A stretch of 41,541 nt of DNA, taken from the NCBI GenBank assembly GCA_019416685.1, contig DXWV01000067.1, positions 1-41,541 of the forward strand, in the 5' to 3' direction. This DNA comes from Bacteroides sp. Its GTDB lineage: Bacteria > Bacteroidota > Bacteroidia > Bacteroidales > Bacteroidaceae. The notes under the pieces were generated by a model, which was not told where the DNA came from, did no database searches, and worked only from the letters and a program-made list of their open reading frames with translations. Below, piece after piece: positions 15,511 through 25,800 of the stretch. How positions within the stretch are numbered: position 1 is the stretch's first letter; the number at the start of each line of letters is the position of its first letter. The position numbers were made by a program, and so were the translations under genes.

Positions 15511-16878
15511 ATGAGTAATAAGACAAAGAGGTACTTGCTACCCGAAGAAGAAATTCCACACTATTGGTACAATATTCAGGCTGACATGGCAAACAAGCCA
15601 ATGCCTCCTCTACACCCCGGTACAAAACAACCTTTAAAAGCAGAAGACCTTTTCCCTATATTTGCCGAAGAACTCTCACGCCAGGAGTTGAACCAGACTG
15701 ATGCCTGGATCGAAATCCCCGAAGAGGTACGCGAAATGTATAAATACTACCGCAGTACTCCGTTGGTACGTGCTTACGGACTGGAAAAAGCTCTGGGAAC
15801 TCCGGCACATATCTATTTTAAGAATGAGAGTGTCAGCCCAATGGGTTCACACAAATTAAATTCTGCCATCCCTCAAGCTTACTATTGCAAACAGGAGGGA
15901 GTAACCAATGTAACCACCGAAACAGGTGCAGGACAATGGGGAGCCTCTCTTGCTTATGCCGCCCGGCTTTTCGGATTGGAAGCTGCCGTTTATCAAGTGA
16001 AAATCAGTTATGAACAGAAACCCTATCGTCGCAGTATCATGCAAACCTTCGGAGCACAGGTCACTCCCTCTCCCTCCATGTCTACCCGTGCCGGAAAAGA
16101 TATACTGACTGCCCATCCCAATTATCAGGGTTCATTAGGTACAGCCATTTCCGAAGCTATCGAACTTGCCCGTACCACTCCGAACTGTAAATATACCCTC
16201 GGCTCCGTACTTAGCCACGTCACACTTCATCAAACAATTATCGGACTGGAAGCTGAAAAACAAATGGAAATGGCAGGAGAATATCCCGATATGGTGATTG
16301 CTTGCTTTGGAGGCGGTTCAAACTTTGGAGGTATCGCTTTTCCTTTCATGCGTCACAATATTCTTGATGGTAAGAAAACCCGTTTTATTGCAGCCGAACC
16401 GGCTTCTTGCCCCAAGCTGACACGTGGTAAATTTCAGTATGATTTTGGAGATGAAGCCGGATATACTCCGTTGCTTCCGATGTTTACACTGGGACACAAC
16501 TTCGCTCCTGCCAACATCCACGCCGGTGGTCTTCGTTATCACGGTGCAGGGGTTATTGTTTCTCAATTGTTGAAAGACGGACTGATGGAAGCAGTAGACA
16601 TCAAGCAGCTCGAATCTTTTGAAGCCGGTTGTTTATTTGCACAAGTCGAAGGCATTATTCCTGCCCCGGAATCCTGTCATGCTATCGCTGCTGCTATCCG
16701 TGAAGCAAACAAATGTAAAGAAACAGGTGAGGAGAAAGTTATCCTATTCAATCTTTCCGGTCATGGACTCATTGATATGCCATCTTATGATAAGTTCCTG
16801 GCAGGAGACTTGGTGAATTACTCACTCAGCGATGAAGATATTCAAAAGAACCTGGATGAAATAGGAAGCCTGGCATAA
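15511..16878 (+). CDS. trpB: Tryptophan synthase beta chain, TrpB2 type
   Basis: A PLP enzyme that condenses indole with L-serine to tryptophan. The 455-residue chain has the PLP lysine K115 in GSHKLNSA and the phosphate-binding loop GGGSNFGG. The N-terminal extension (PHYWYNIQADMANKPMPPLHPGTKQPL) and insertions mark it as TrpB2, which usually acts without TrpA, often as an indole salvage enzyme. No trpA or other trp gene adjoins it, which fits a stand-alone role. The start at 15511 (MSNKTKRYLLPEEE) was chosen over 15469 because the -7 box lies at 15474-15481. It is followed by a 772-bp gap before the heparan locus. Confidence 0.93.
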   Translation: MSNKTKRYLLPEEEIPHYWYNIQADMANKPMPPLHPGTKQPLKAEDLFPIFAEELSRQELNQTDAWIEIPEEVREMYKYYRSTPLVRAYGLEKALGTPAHIYFKNESVSPMGSHKLNSAIPQAYYCKQEGVTNVTTETGAGQWGASLAYAARLFGLEAAVYQVKISYEQKPYRRSIMQTFGAQVTPSPSMSTRAGKDILTAHPNYQGSLGTAISEAIELARTTPNCKYTLGSVLSHVTLHQTIIGLEAEKQMEMAGEYPDMVIACFGGGSNFGGIAFPFMRHNILDGKKTRFIAAEPASCPKLTRGKFQYDFGDEAGYTPLLPMFTLGHNFAPANIHAGGLRYHGAGVIVSQLLKDGLMEAVDIKQLESFEAGCLFAQVEGIIPAPESCHAIAAAIREANKCKETGEEKVILFNLSGHGLIDMPSYDKFLAGDLVNYSLSDEDIQKNLDEIGSLA

Positions 16879-17037
16879 GCTATTTTGCACTCGGCAATCA
16901 TTGCTTTAATGTTTGGTTGCGAAAAGAACAATTACAGACATTCCCACAAAGTGAAATTCAGTATAGAGCACAGTACGTTTACGAATCATAAATCAATGAT
17001 ATTCAAAGACTAACAAGCTCTATTTTTTAAGAGATAT

Positions 17038-17122
17038 AAGATTGTACACTTTAGTACCTCAATACTGTACACTTTTGCATGGCAAGATTGTACAGTATTG
17101 AGGTACTAAAGTGTACAATCTT
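17038..17122. repeat. Perfect 34-bp inverted repeat with 17-nt loop
   Basis: The left arm 17038-17071 and right arm 17089-17122 are exact reverse complements; the loop is 17072-17088. Each arm carries three GTAC tetramers (17044, 17054, 17067 and their mirrors). There is no U-tract. It could form a long RNA hairpin or DNA cruciform, act as a transcription stop for trpB, or be a recombination site. Confidence 0.9.
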
Positions 17123-17525
17123 GCATATAAGCCTATCTTGTTAAAAAAACGACATTAACAATGTTAATGCAACAAAAAACAATGTGCAAAACGTATCAAA
17201 TCAATAGCTTTGTGATAAAGTGAGATTTTCCTCTATATATTACAACTTTGCACACACTCTCCTTACATAAACCCCAATCAGCCTGTTCATAAGATGTAGA
17301 GAGCAGAGGAAGAGGTATTCTTACTCACGAACCAGACTAATCCCTCTATACACGAGAAACCGATGGATATCTGAATCAATCTCATATCGAACACGTTAAA
17401 AAACATACCACAAAAAGAGAAAAAGAACAGTGATTATCTACGGAATATCTATCACCTGATCTATATAAAAGTACAATAGTTTAAGCTCTTAGCATGTTTT
17501 TTAGACATAAATGAAAGAGTTATGA

Positions 17526-17608
17526 ACAAAAGTGAAAGACATAGAGCGATTTTTAAATAAACTAAAGACATTAGGAATTAATAGTTTTAGAGATTTGCAA
17601 TACTTTTG
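17526..17608 (+). promoter_or_regulatory. SusC1 promoter with candidate HTCS operator
   Basis: The -7 box TACTTTTG is at 17601-17608, with no good -33 TTTG, as expected of an activator-dependent promoter. ACAAAAGT begins at 17526, 75 bp upstream of the -7 box, and TTTTTAAATAAA at 17550, 51 bp upstream. Both occur at the same distances before the promoter at 27052, and the first also before the one at 34402. GAATTA at 17575-17580 is shared with 27026-27031. Confidence 0.65.
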
Positions 17609-17650
17609 GGCAGAATAAAAAATTCAAAGTTCAACCTATATTTAATTGTT

Positions 17651-20600
17651 ATGGAAAATTTTCAAAAATTCCTTTTCACGGCAATTTTTCTATTTGTCGG
17701 CCTTAACATACAGGCACAGAGCCTTACTGTTACAGGTAAAGTAATAGACAGTGACGGATTTGAAGTAATTGGTGCCAATGTAGTTATAAAAGGTGCCACC
17801 GGCACAGGTACCATCACTGATATCGATGGGAAATACTCACTAAGGGTAAATAACGCAGCAAAAGACGTATTGGTATTCACCTATATAGGTATGGATACAC
17901 AAGAAATTCCGGTTAACGGTCGTAGTCAGATCAATGTGACTCTGGTTCCCAACTCTATTCAACTGGATGAAGTTGTAGCAATTGGTTATGCTACCACTAA
18001 GCGTCGTGACTTAACCGGTTCTGTATCTTCCGTTCAGGGAGGTGAATTAAGCAAAATACCGGTTTCCAGTGTGACACAGGCATTAGCTGGTAAAATAGCC
18101 GGTGTACAGGTTATTCAATCTCAAGGTTCCCCCGACGCAGAAATCTCAGTACGTGTACGTGGTGGAATGTCAATCACACAGAGCAATGAACCTCTCTATA
18201 TTATAGATGGTTTCCAGAGTGAGAATGGCATGAACGGACTCGATCCGAGTGACATTGAATCTATCGATGTATTGAAAGATGCATCATCAACAGCCATCTA
18301 TGGTTCTGCAGGAGCAAACGGTGTAATCCTTATTACAACAAAATCCGGTAAGGAAGGCAAAGCAACCGTTAGCTATGACATGTATGTGGGATTCAAGAAG
18401 CTGACCAAGAGAATTGATCTTCTCAGCACAGAACAATTTGCTAAACTGGAATATGAACGTGCAATGATCGGCGCAGACTCTGACAAACAAACTTATCTGA
18501 AATATTATGCAGATCCTTATGATGAAAACGGGGGTACTATTCTGGATCAGATGTATGCAGCTTATCAAAATATCCCAAGTGTTTATGGCAATCGTGCAGG
18601 TATAGACTGGCAGGATGAAGTATTTGGCAGCAACAGTCCTATTTCTCAAAACCACAAAGTAAGTATCAGTGGAGGAACCAAAACATCCAGTTACAACATT
18701 TCAATAGCACGTACCAGTGATGACGGAATTATGAAAGGAAGTGGTTTTGCCCGTACAAATATCCGTGCTAAATTCACGCAAGATGTCAACAAACGATTAA
18801 AAGTTACTTTCAATGCCAACTACAGTAACGAAACTTCTGAAGGATTGGGTTCTCTGAACGAATCCGGATATTTCAGCCGTATGCAACATATCCTTCAATA
18901 CCGCCCCATTATTGGTAAATATGGTAACGATTCTGATTTGTTAACCCTCCAGCGTGACCCAATCACCGATGAAGACAGTGGTAACCAAATGCAAAACCCA
19001 CTGATCTCCATTCAGGCAGAAGAACGTACTAAAGAAAATAAGAGTCTCCAGATTAATGGAGAAGTGCAATTCAAGATCTTAGATGACCTAATCTATCGCG
19101 GTTCGGTAGGTCTTCGTGAACGTCGCCTGAATAATGATGTATTCTATCAGGCACAGAGTCGCCAAGCTATTAATAGCGGAGCCCCTTACGGAACGAAGAA
19201 TATCAATGACTATAACGGTTGGCAGTATAACAACACCGTTACTTATACCCCGAAACTTAAGAACGGGCATTCGTTTGATGTGTTGGTAGGTCAGGAAGAC
19301 TATATGCTTGAAACAAAAACATTATCAGTGACAAATACCAATTTCCCTGATGTAAACTTTGGTTTTGACGATTTCTCATTGGGAACAAACCCTAATGTTC
19401 CTTCTACGACACATTACAAATACCGTAAGATATCTTTCTTCGGACGTGCCAACTATAACTACAAGAGTAAATATCTTGCTACTGTAACCGTTCGTGCCGA
19501 TGGTTCCAATCGTTTCGGTAAGAACAATAAATGGGGAGTATTCCCAGCCGGTTCTGTTGCATGGCGTGCTTCTGAAGAAGATTTCATCAAAAATCTGAAT
19601 GTGTTCTCAAATTTGAAAGTAAGATTCGGATATGGTATGGCAGGTAATGACAATATCGGTAGTTACCGTTCATTAGCCATCATGGGTTCCGGCAACACCA
19701 GCTACGAAGATCAATTAGTACCAACTTATGCAAGTTCACAGCTTCCTAATCCGAATCTCAAATGGGAAACTAACATTACAGCCAACTTAGGTCTTGAAAT
19801 GGGCTTCCTTGATCAACGTATTCAGGCTACAATCGATATCTACAATAACCAGACCAAGGATTTGTTACTGAACTCCAAACTTCCCGGATTATCAGGATAT
19901 ACAACTGTAATGAAGAATGTAGGTGAAACGCGCAATCGTGGTATTGAAGTTTCTATTAATACCATTAATATCAGAAACAGAAACTTCACCTGGGAAAGTA
20001 ATCTGAACTTTGCTCACAACAAGAATAAAATTGTAGCACTGGCCGACGCAGATTATTTCACAGAACGTTCAGGATGGTCAACTGTATCTGAATTTAACGA
20101 TGACGATTATATCATCGCTGTAGGACAATCTATGGGACAAATGTACGGATATCAACTGGATGGAAAAGGGATCTATACAGTAGAAGATTTCCACTGGGAC
20201 AATGCTGCAAACAGCGGTAACGGAGGATACGTGTTGAACGGAGAAGGCAACTCTTATGATGCCAGTATACAACCCGGATACTGGAAATTTAAAGATACAG
20301 ACGGTGTGAAAGGTATCACTTCGGATGATAAAACCGTAATCGGAAATGCAACTCCGGATATTATTGGTGGATTTATCAACAACTTCACTTTCAAAGGTTT
20401 TGATCTTTCTATTGGTCTGAATTTCCAGATTGGCGGTGATGTATACAATGCTAACAAGATGTATTTCACCAAAATGAACAACAAGAACCGTAATTCATTG
20501 GCTAATGCTGCCGAACGTTTCACGTATATTGACGGCACAGGTGCCAATGTTTTCAAAGATCCTGAAAAACTCGCCATCCTCAACCGTAATGCAAACTATG

Positions 20601-20899
20601 CATCCATCGAAGGATCCAGTAATTTAGCTTTCCATTCCGGATATGTAGAAGACGCTTCGTTCTTACGACTGAACAATGTTACTTTCGGTTATACCTTCCC
20701 GAAAACATGGCTGAAGAAAGCATATATCAGTAACCTTCGTGTATACGCTTCTGCATACAATCTGTTCACTATTACCGGTTACTCTGGTTATGACCCGGAA
20801 GTCAATACCAAACCGAACGGAGGTCTGACTCCGGGTGTGGACTGGGGAGCTTACCCAAGAAGCTTGTCATTCGTATTCGGATTAAACCTTTCATTTTAA
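17651..20899 (+). CDS. SusC-like TonB-dependent outer-membrane transporter (first pair)
   Basis: An outer-membrane importer for glycan oligosaccharides, working with its SusD lid. The 1082-residue protein has a signal peptide (ending FVGLNIQAQ), a carboxypeptidase-regulatory-like domain at about 25-105 (VTGKVIDSDGFEVIGANVVIKG), a DEVVAIGYATTKRRDLTGSV segment leading into the plug (about 115-225; VRVRGGMSITQSNEPLYIIDG, IESIDVLKDASSTAIYG), then a beta-barrel ending in FVFGLNLSF, the usual terminal Phe. Start 17651 follows the -7 box at 17601; an in-frame TTG at 17606 is too close to it. SusD1 follows after 20 bp. Substrate assignment to heparan oligosaccharides is by neighbourhood and the shared operator. 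Confidence 0.93.
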   Translation: MENFQKFLFTAIFLFVGLNIQAQSLTVTGKVIDSDGFEVIGANVVIKGATGTGTITDIDGKYSLRVNNAAKDVLVFTYIGMDTQEIPVNGRSQINVTLVPNSIQLDEVVAIGYATTKRRDLTGSVSSVQGGELSKIPVSSVTQALAGKIAGVQVIQSQGSPDAEISVRVRGGMSITQSNEPLYIIDGFQSENGMNGLDPSDIESIDVLKDASSTAIYGSAGANGVILITTKSGKEGKATVSYDMYVGFKKLTKRIDLLSTEQFAKLEYERAMIGADSDKQTYLKYYADPYDENGGTILDQMYAAYQNIPSVYGNRAGIDWQDEVFGSNSPISQNHKVSISGGTKTSSYNISIARTSDDGIMKGSGFARTNIRAKFTQDVNKRLKVTFNANYSNETSEGLGSLNESGYFSRMQHILQYRPIIGKYGNDSDLLTLQRDPITDEDSGNQMQNPLISIQAEERTKENKSLQINGEVQFKILDDLIYRGSVGLRERRLNNDVFYQAQSRQAINSGAPYGTKNINDYNGWQYNNTVTYTPKLKNGHSFDVLVGQEDYMLETKTLSVTNTNFPDVNFGFDDFSLGTNPNVPSTTHYKYRKISFFGRANYNYKSKYLATVTVRADGSNRFGKNNKWGVFPAGSVAWRASEEDFIKNLNVFSNLKVRFGYGMAGNDNIGSYRSLAIMGSGNTSYEDQLVPTYASSQLPNPNLKWETNITANLGLEMGFLDQRIQATIDIYNNQTKDLLLNSKLPGLSGYTTVMKNVGETRNRGIEVSINTINIRNRNFTWESNLNFAHNKNKIVALADADYFTERSGWSTVSEFNDDDYIIAVGQSMGQMYGYQLDGKGIYTVEDFHWDNAANSGNGGYVLNGEGNSYDASIQPGYWKFKDTDGVKGITSDDKTVIGNATPDIIGGFINNFTFKGFDLSIGLNFQIGGDVYNANKMYFTKMNNKNRNSLANAAERFTYIDGTGANVFKDPEKLAILNRNANYASIEGSSNLAFHSGYVEDASFLRLNNVTFGYTFPKTWLKKAYISNLRVYASAYNLFTITGYSGYDPEVNTKPNGGLTPGVDWGAYPRSLSFVFGLNLSF

Positions 20900-20919
20900 C
20901 CTGATAATAATTTGAAATT

Positions 20920-22605
20920 ATGAAAACAAATAGAATAGTAAATATAATAAAAGTAAGTGCATTCGCTCTCTTCACAGGAGTAATTTCTACCTCTTGTCTT
21001 GATCAGCTGGAAGAAGAAACTTACGGAAAGTACAGCGCAGATACTTATTTCGATACTACCAGCAAAATGGAAATGGCCGTCAATGGTATATACGAAACTT
21101 TTAGCAGTATCACTACTTACGGACAATACTGGCAAGTATACGGAGATTGTGACACAGACATCGCCCATGTAAAAGGAGCCGGTACGGGTCATGTAGCCCG
21201 CGACTTAGGCCACTATAATGCCTATGCAGAACACTCCTGGCTACAAGGTTCCTGGGAATTGTATTATCAGGGAATAGACCGTGCCAACACAATTCTGGAT
21301 CAAAAAGATAATGTGGTAATTAATGGAGAAAGTGATCAGTTGGTATTTAATCGCTTGGTAGCTCAAACCAAGTGCATGCGTGCCATGTGTTACCTCGACT
21401 TGGTACGCCTCTGGGGAGATGTGCCTTTGAAGCTTGATCCGTCAAAAGACGGAGATAACTTTAAACTCCCCAAAACAGACCGGAATGAAGTGTATGCACA
21501 AATTATAACTGATTTAGAAGAAGCAATACCTGGCCTGTTGTGGTGTGATGATAGTAATCAGAAAGGAGAAAGACTCTCTAAAGGAGCAGCAATGGGATTA
21601 TTGGCACGGGCTTATTTATTCCGTGGAGGATATTCACTTTATCAGGATAAATCAATCAAACGCCCCAGTAATTATAAAGAATATTATCAGGCAGCACAAA
21701 CAATCCTGAATGAATTGATAACTTCCGGTAAACACGGACTGATCGATGCAGACGGTACATACTCCTCAGGATATGAAAAGAACTTCCGCAACATGTGTGA
21801 ACTAAAATACGATCCATTTGAAAACATCTGCGAAATATCATTCTATAATCCAACCGGACAGAATGCAGGTGCCAGCAATATGGGAACATACAACGGTCCT
21901 GAAATCAATGTAAGCTCCATTTACGGACGTGCTAATTCATTCATCAAAACACATAAGTTCTTTTATGAAACTTTTGATGAAAAAGATTTGCGCCGGGATG
22001 TAGCAGTAGCCACATTCAGCATCAATGCCAACAGTAAAATTGTAGAAATAGCCGAAAAGAACAGTCAGAACTGGTCGCCCGGAAAATGGCGTCGTAACTG
22101 GCAAACAGCTGCTATCAAAGACAATAATAATACCGATGTAAACTTCCCGTTACTACGATATGCCGACGTGCTATTAATGAGTGCAGAAGTTGAAAACGAA
22201 CTGAATGACGGTCCGAACGATTTAGCAATTGAGCGTGTTAACCAGGTACGCCGCCGTGCTTTTGGAAAACCTTATTTAACTGCAAACGTTGATGTAGACC
22301 TGAAAACAAGTGATTTCACCGGAAAAGATGATTTCTTCAATTTCATTGTAGCTGAACGCGGACGTGAACTTTGTTTCGAAGGTAACCGCCGACTTGATCT
22401 TATACGCTGGAATCTCCTGAAAGAGACAATAGCAACTACTTATCAGAATTTCCTTGATTACTATAACGGTCAGGAAGGGTTAGGAAGTAACTATGCATTC
22501 GCAGCCGGTTCAAGATTTGTTAGTGGAAAACACGAGCTGTATCCTATCCCCGCCCGCGAAGTGCGCGAAACATTAGGTTCAGTTTCTCAGAATCCGGGAT
22601 ATTAA
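20920..22605 (+). CDS. SusD-like surface glycan-binding lipoprotein (first pair)
   Basis: A 561-residue outer-membrane lipoprotein, lipid-bearing Cys26 (VISTSC) followed by LDQLEEE, an acidic stretch that favours surface display. The TPR-type helical core and typical family words are present: LVAQTKCMRAMCYLDLVRLWGDVPL, LSKGAAMGLLARAYLF, LLRYADVLLMSAEVENEL, RRAFG, ERGRELCFEGNRRLDLIRW, and the C-terminal KHELYPIPAREVRE...NPGY. It forms the lid of the SusC at 17651-20899, and the two genes are co-transcribed. A strong terminator at 22662-22706 closes this unit. Confidence 0.93.
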   Translation: MKTNRIVNIIKVSAFALFTGVISTSCLDQLEEETYGKYSADTYFDTTSKMEMAVNGIYETFSSITTYGQYWQVYGDCDTDIAHVKGAGTGHVARDLGHYNAYAEHSWLQGSWELYYQGIDRANTILDQKDNVVINGESDQLVFNRLVAQTKCMRAMCYLDLVRLWGDVPLKLDPSKDGDNFKLPKTDRNEVYAQIITDLEEAIPGLLWCDDSNQKGERLSKGAAMGLLARAYLFRGGYSLYQDKSIKRPSNYKEYYQAAQTILNELITSGKHGLIDADGTYSSGYEKNFRNMCELKYDPFENICEISFYNPTGQNAGASNMGTYNGPEINVSSIYGRANSFIKTHKFFYETFDEKDLRRDVAVATFSINANSKIVEIAEKNSQNWSPGKWRRNWQTAAIKDNNNTDVNFPLLRYADVLLMSAEVENELNDGPNDLAIERVNQVRRRAFGKPYLTANVDVDLKTSDFTGKDDFFNFIVAERGRELCFEGNRRLDLIRWNLLKETIATTYQNFLDYYNGQEGLGSNYAFAAGSRFVSGKHELYPIPAREVRETLGSVSQNPGY

Positions 22606-22661
22606 TCCCCAAGAAGCCTCTTTCGCCCAGGCAAAACACTTCATCCGTTTTTAATAGAATC

Positions 22662-22706
22662 GAGTAGGAAGAAGACGACTCCGTTTTCTTCCTACTCTTA
22701 TTTTTC
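22662..22706 (+). terminator. Terminator after SusD1
   Basis: GAGTAGGAAGAA (22662-22673) pairs perfectly with TTCTTCCTACTC (22686-22697), followed by TTATTTTTC. This separates the first SusCD unit from the regulator gene. Confidence 0.8.
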
Positions 22707-22773
22707 ACCCACTCTTACCATACAGAAATGTTATTTGTTATCAAAGAAATAGTATAATACCATCCGTTATTAT

Positions 22774-22781
22774 TATCTTTG
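22774..22781 (+). promoter_or_regulatory. HTCS gene promoter -7 box
   Basis: TATCTTTG matches TAnnTTTG about 55 bp before the HTCS start. No ACAAAA box lies 75 bp upstream, so the regulator appears to be expressed separately from its presumed targets. Confidence 0.5.
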
Positions 22782-22836
22782 TGAATGAATAGTTTTAAAA
22801 TAATTAATGTAATTAATTGTATTTGAATATATCAGG

Positions 22837-25800
22837 ATGAGTTTTATCAAACGTATTTATCTATTTATATTATTCTCTGTAATAGGGATAATGACACTTT
22901 CTGCCAGTGATAACGGAAGCATTAAGTTCTCTCATATATCACTCAACAATGGACTGTCGCAAAGTACAGTTTTCTCTATAGCACAAGATAAAAGAGGAAA
23001 TATGTGGTTTGCCACTTATGATGGAGTAAACAAATTCGATGGATATGATTTTACTATTTATCAGCATGATGCTTCTAACCCACACAGCATAGCCAATGAT
23101 ATAGCCCGTACTGTTATGACCGACAGCCAGGGACGCATATGGATAGGTACGCGGGACGGACTTTCATGGTACAACGAAGAAAAAGATTTATTTAGAAATT
23201 TCTTTTATAAGAAAAACGGTAAGAACACACAAGTAAACGGTATTGCGGAAATCAATCCGGAACAACTCCTCATCAGTTCGCAGGAAGGACTATTACTATT
23301 CAACGTTAAAGATACCTGCTTTATAGATAATAAATTGAGCACAGAGATGCATCAGTTAAAAGCCTCCACTATCAGCAGACAAGGAGAAAATATATATATT
23401 GGTACAAATAACGGATTATTTGAATATTCCATTGGCACAGAGCGATTAAGTACAGTAACCAAAGCACTGGATAATAAGCAAATACAGGCAGTCCTATTAC
23501 AATCCCCTACCCGTTTATGGGTAGCAACCGAAGGAGCCGGACTTTACCTGCTGAATCCCAAAACAGGAGTAGTAAAGAACTACCGTCATTCTCCCGGAAC
23601 CCCACAATGTATCAGCTCCAATTTCATCCGTTCACTCGCACTGGATTCGCAAAACAGATTATGGATCGGCACATTCAATGACCTGAACATCTATCATGAA
23701 GGGCATGATTCTTTTGTGTCTTTCAGCAGTAACCCGGTAGAAGACGGCAGTTTGTCACAAAGTTCTGTACGCAGTATTTTTATGGACTCCCAAGGGGGAA
23801 TGTGGTTAGGTACCTACTTCGGAGGGCTCAATTATTACCACCCTCTGAAAAACCGCTTCCGTAACATCACACGAATTCCCTATCAAAATTCGCTGAACGA
23901 TAACGTAGTAAGCTGTATAATTGAAGACAAGGAGCATAATCTGTGGATAGGAACCAATGACGGAGGGCTTAACCTATACAATCCTAAAACAAAACGTTTC
24001 TCTTATTATACTCTGCAGGAAGGCAATAAAGAAGGCATCGGTTCCAATAATGTAAAGGCAGTATATGTAGACGAGAAAAAAGGGCGTGTATACATCGGTA
24101 CACATGCCGGAGGGCTAAGTGTACTCCAGCGCAATACGGGGCGTATCGAGCATTTCAATATGCAAAATAGTGGATTGCTGGATGACAACATATATGCTAT
24201 ATTACCGGATGGAGAACAAAACCTCTGGCTGGGAACCCTTCAGGCACTCATACGATTCAATCCGGAAAAACGTTCATTTACCGTCATTGATAAAGAAAAA
24301 AACGGAAATAAGATTCCTAACCGCCGCATTACCACCCTCTTCTGCGACTCCCGGCAACGTATTTGGGTAGGAGGTGAAGAAGGACTGTGCATTTATAAAG
24401 TAGAAAACGGAGAAGTAGAATCTCTTCACCTCATTGAACCAACTTCTTCATTGGCAGGAGCATTTATCAACTGCGTATATGAAACCCAAAATGATGTATT
24501 CTGGATAGGAACACGTGAAGGAGTATACAGCTATAATGAAAAGAAAAAGATCATAAAACACTATACAACAGCCAATGGACTCCCCAATAATGTACTTTAT
24601 GGAATACTGGAGGACTCCTTTGGACGTCTGTGGATGAGTACCAACCAGGGACTAACCTGTTTCAATCCGGAAACAGAAAAGTTTCGTAATTTCACCCAGA
24701 CAGACGGAATACAAAGTAATCAGTTTAATTCGTCTTCTTATTGCCGCACTTCAACCGGACAAATGTACTTTGGTGGTATCGCCGGAATCACGACTTTCCG
24801 ACCGGAATTGTTGATAGATAACCCATATACCCCTCCGGTAGTAATTACAGGACTTCGCTTATTCAATAAAATAGTGCGTCCGGATGATGAAACAAAAATA
24901 CTGACACGGAACATTGCGGATACAGAAAGCATAACACTGAAATCTCATCAGTCAGCTTTTTCACTGGATTTCGTAGTATCCAATTATATATCGGGGCAAC
25001 ACAATACATTTGCCTACAAATTGGAAGGATATGACAAAGAATGGTATTATCTGACTGACAAACAGCCTGTATCCTATTCCAATCTGCCACAAGGAACATA
25101 CAACTTCCTCGTAAAGGCCGCCAACAGTGACGGAAAGTGGAACGAAACACCGACTCAGCTTGAAATCGTGGTACTTCCTATATGGTATAAAACGTGGTGG
25201 GCAATTCTTTTATTTGTTGCCACATTTACCGGATTCATTACGTTCGTATTCCGCTTCTTCCTCATGCGTAAAAGTATGGAAGCCAAACTGGCAATGGAAC
25301 GAATGGACAAAGAGCATCAAGAAGAAATTAATCAGATGAAGATGCGCTTCTTTATCAATATATCTCATGAATTGCGTACTCCACTAACATTAATAATGGC
25401 ACCATTGCAAGAAATAATCAGCCGCATTAGTGACCGATGGACACGCAATCAGTTAGACTATATACAACGTAATGCCAATCGCCTGCTCTATCTGGTAAAT
25501 CAATTAATGGATTACCGCAGAGCAGAATTGGGAGTATTTGAACTAAAAGCGAGAACGGGAAATGCACACCAATTAGTAGAAGACAACTTCTTATTCTACG
25601 ACAAGTTGGCTAAGCAGAAAAAGATTCATTATACTTTGCATTCGGAAGTAGAAGACAAAGAAATGCTCTTTGATACAAACTATCTTGAACTGATTGTAAA
25701 TAATCTGCTTTCAAATGCATTCAAGTACACACATGAAGGACAAAGTATTACAGTAACATTAAAAAAGGAAAACGATTTTCTGTTATTGCAGGTAAGTGAT

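Larger units (their letters stand above)
16879..17650 (+). other. 772-bp gene-free stretch before the heparan locus
   Basis: I see no convincing gene here; the longest plausible reading (from the ATG near 16910, about 34 codons) has no recognisable features. It holds the perfect inverted repeat at 17038-17122, an AT-rich segment, and the SusC1 control region at 17526-17608. Confidence 0.6.

Noticed and set aside
16910..17014. Short open frame of about 34 codons after trpB
   Set aside because: There is no signal, promoter or family trait, and the length is expected by chance.
17038..17122. Inverted repeat as terminal repeats of an insertion sequence
   Set aside because: Only 17 bp lie between the arms, with no transposase and no visible target duplication.
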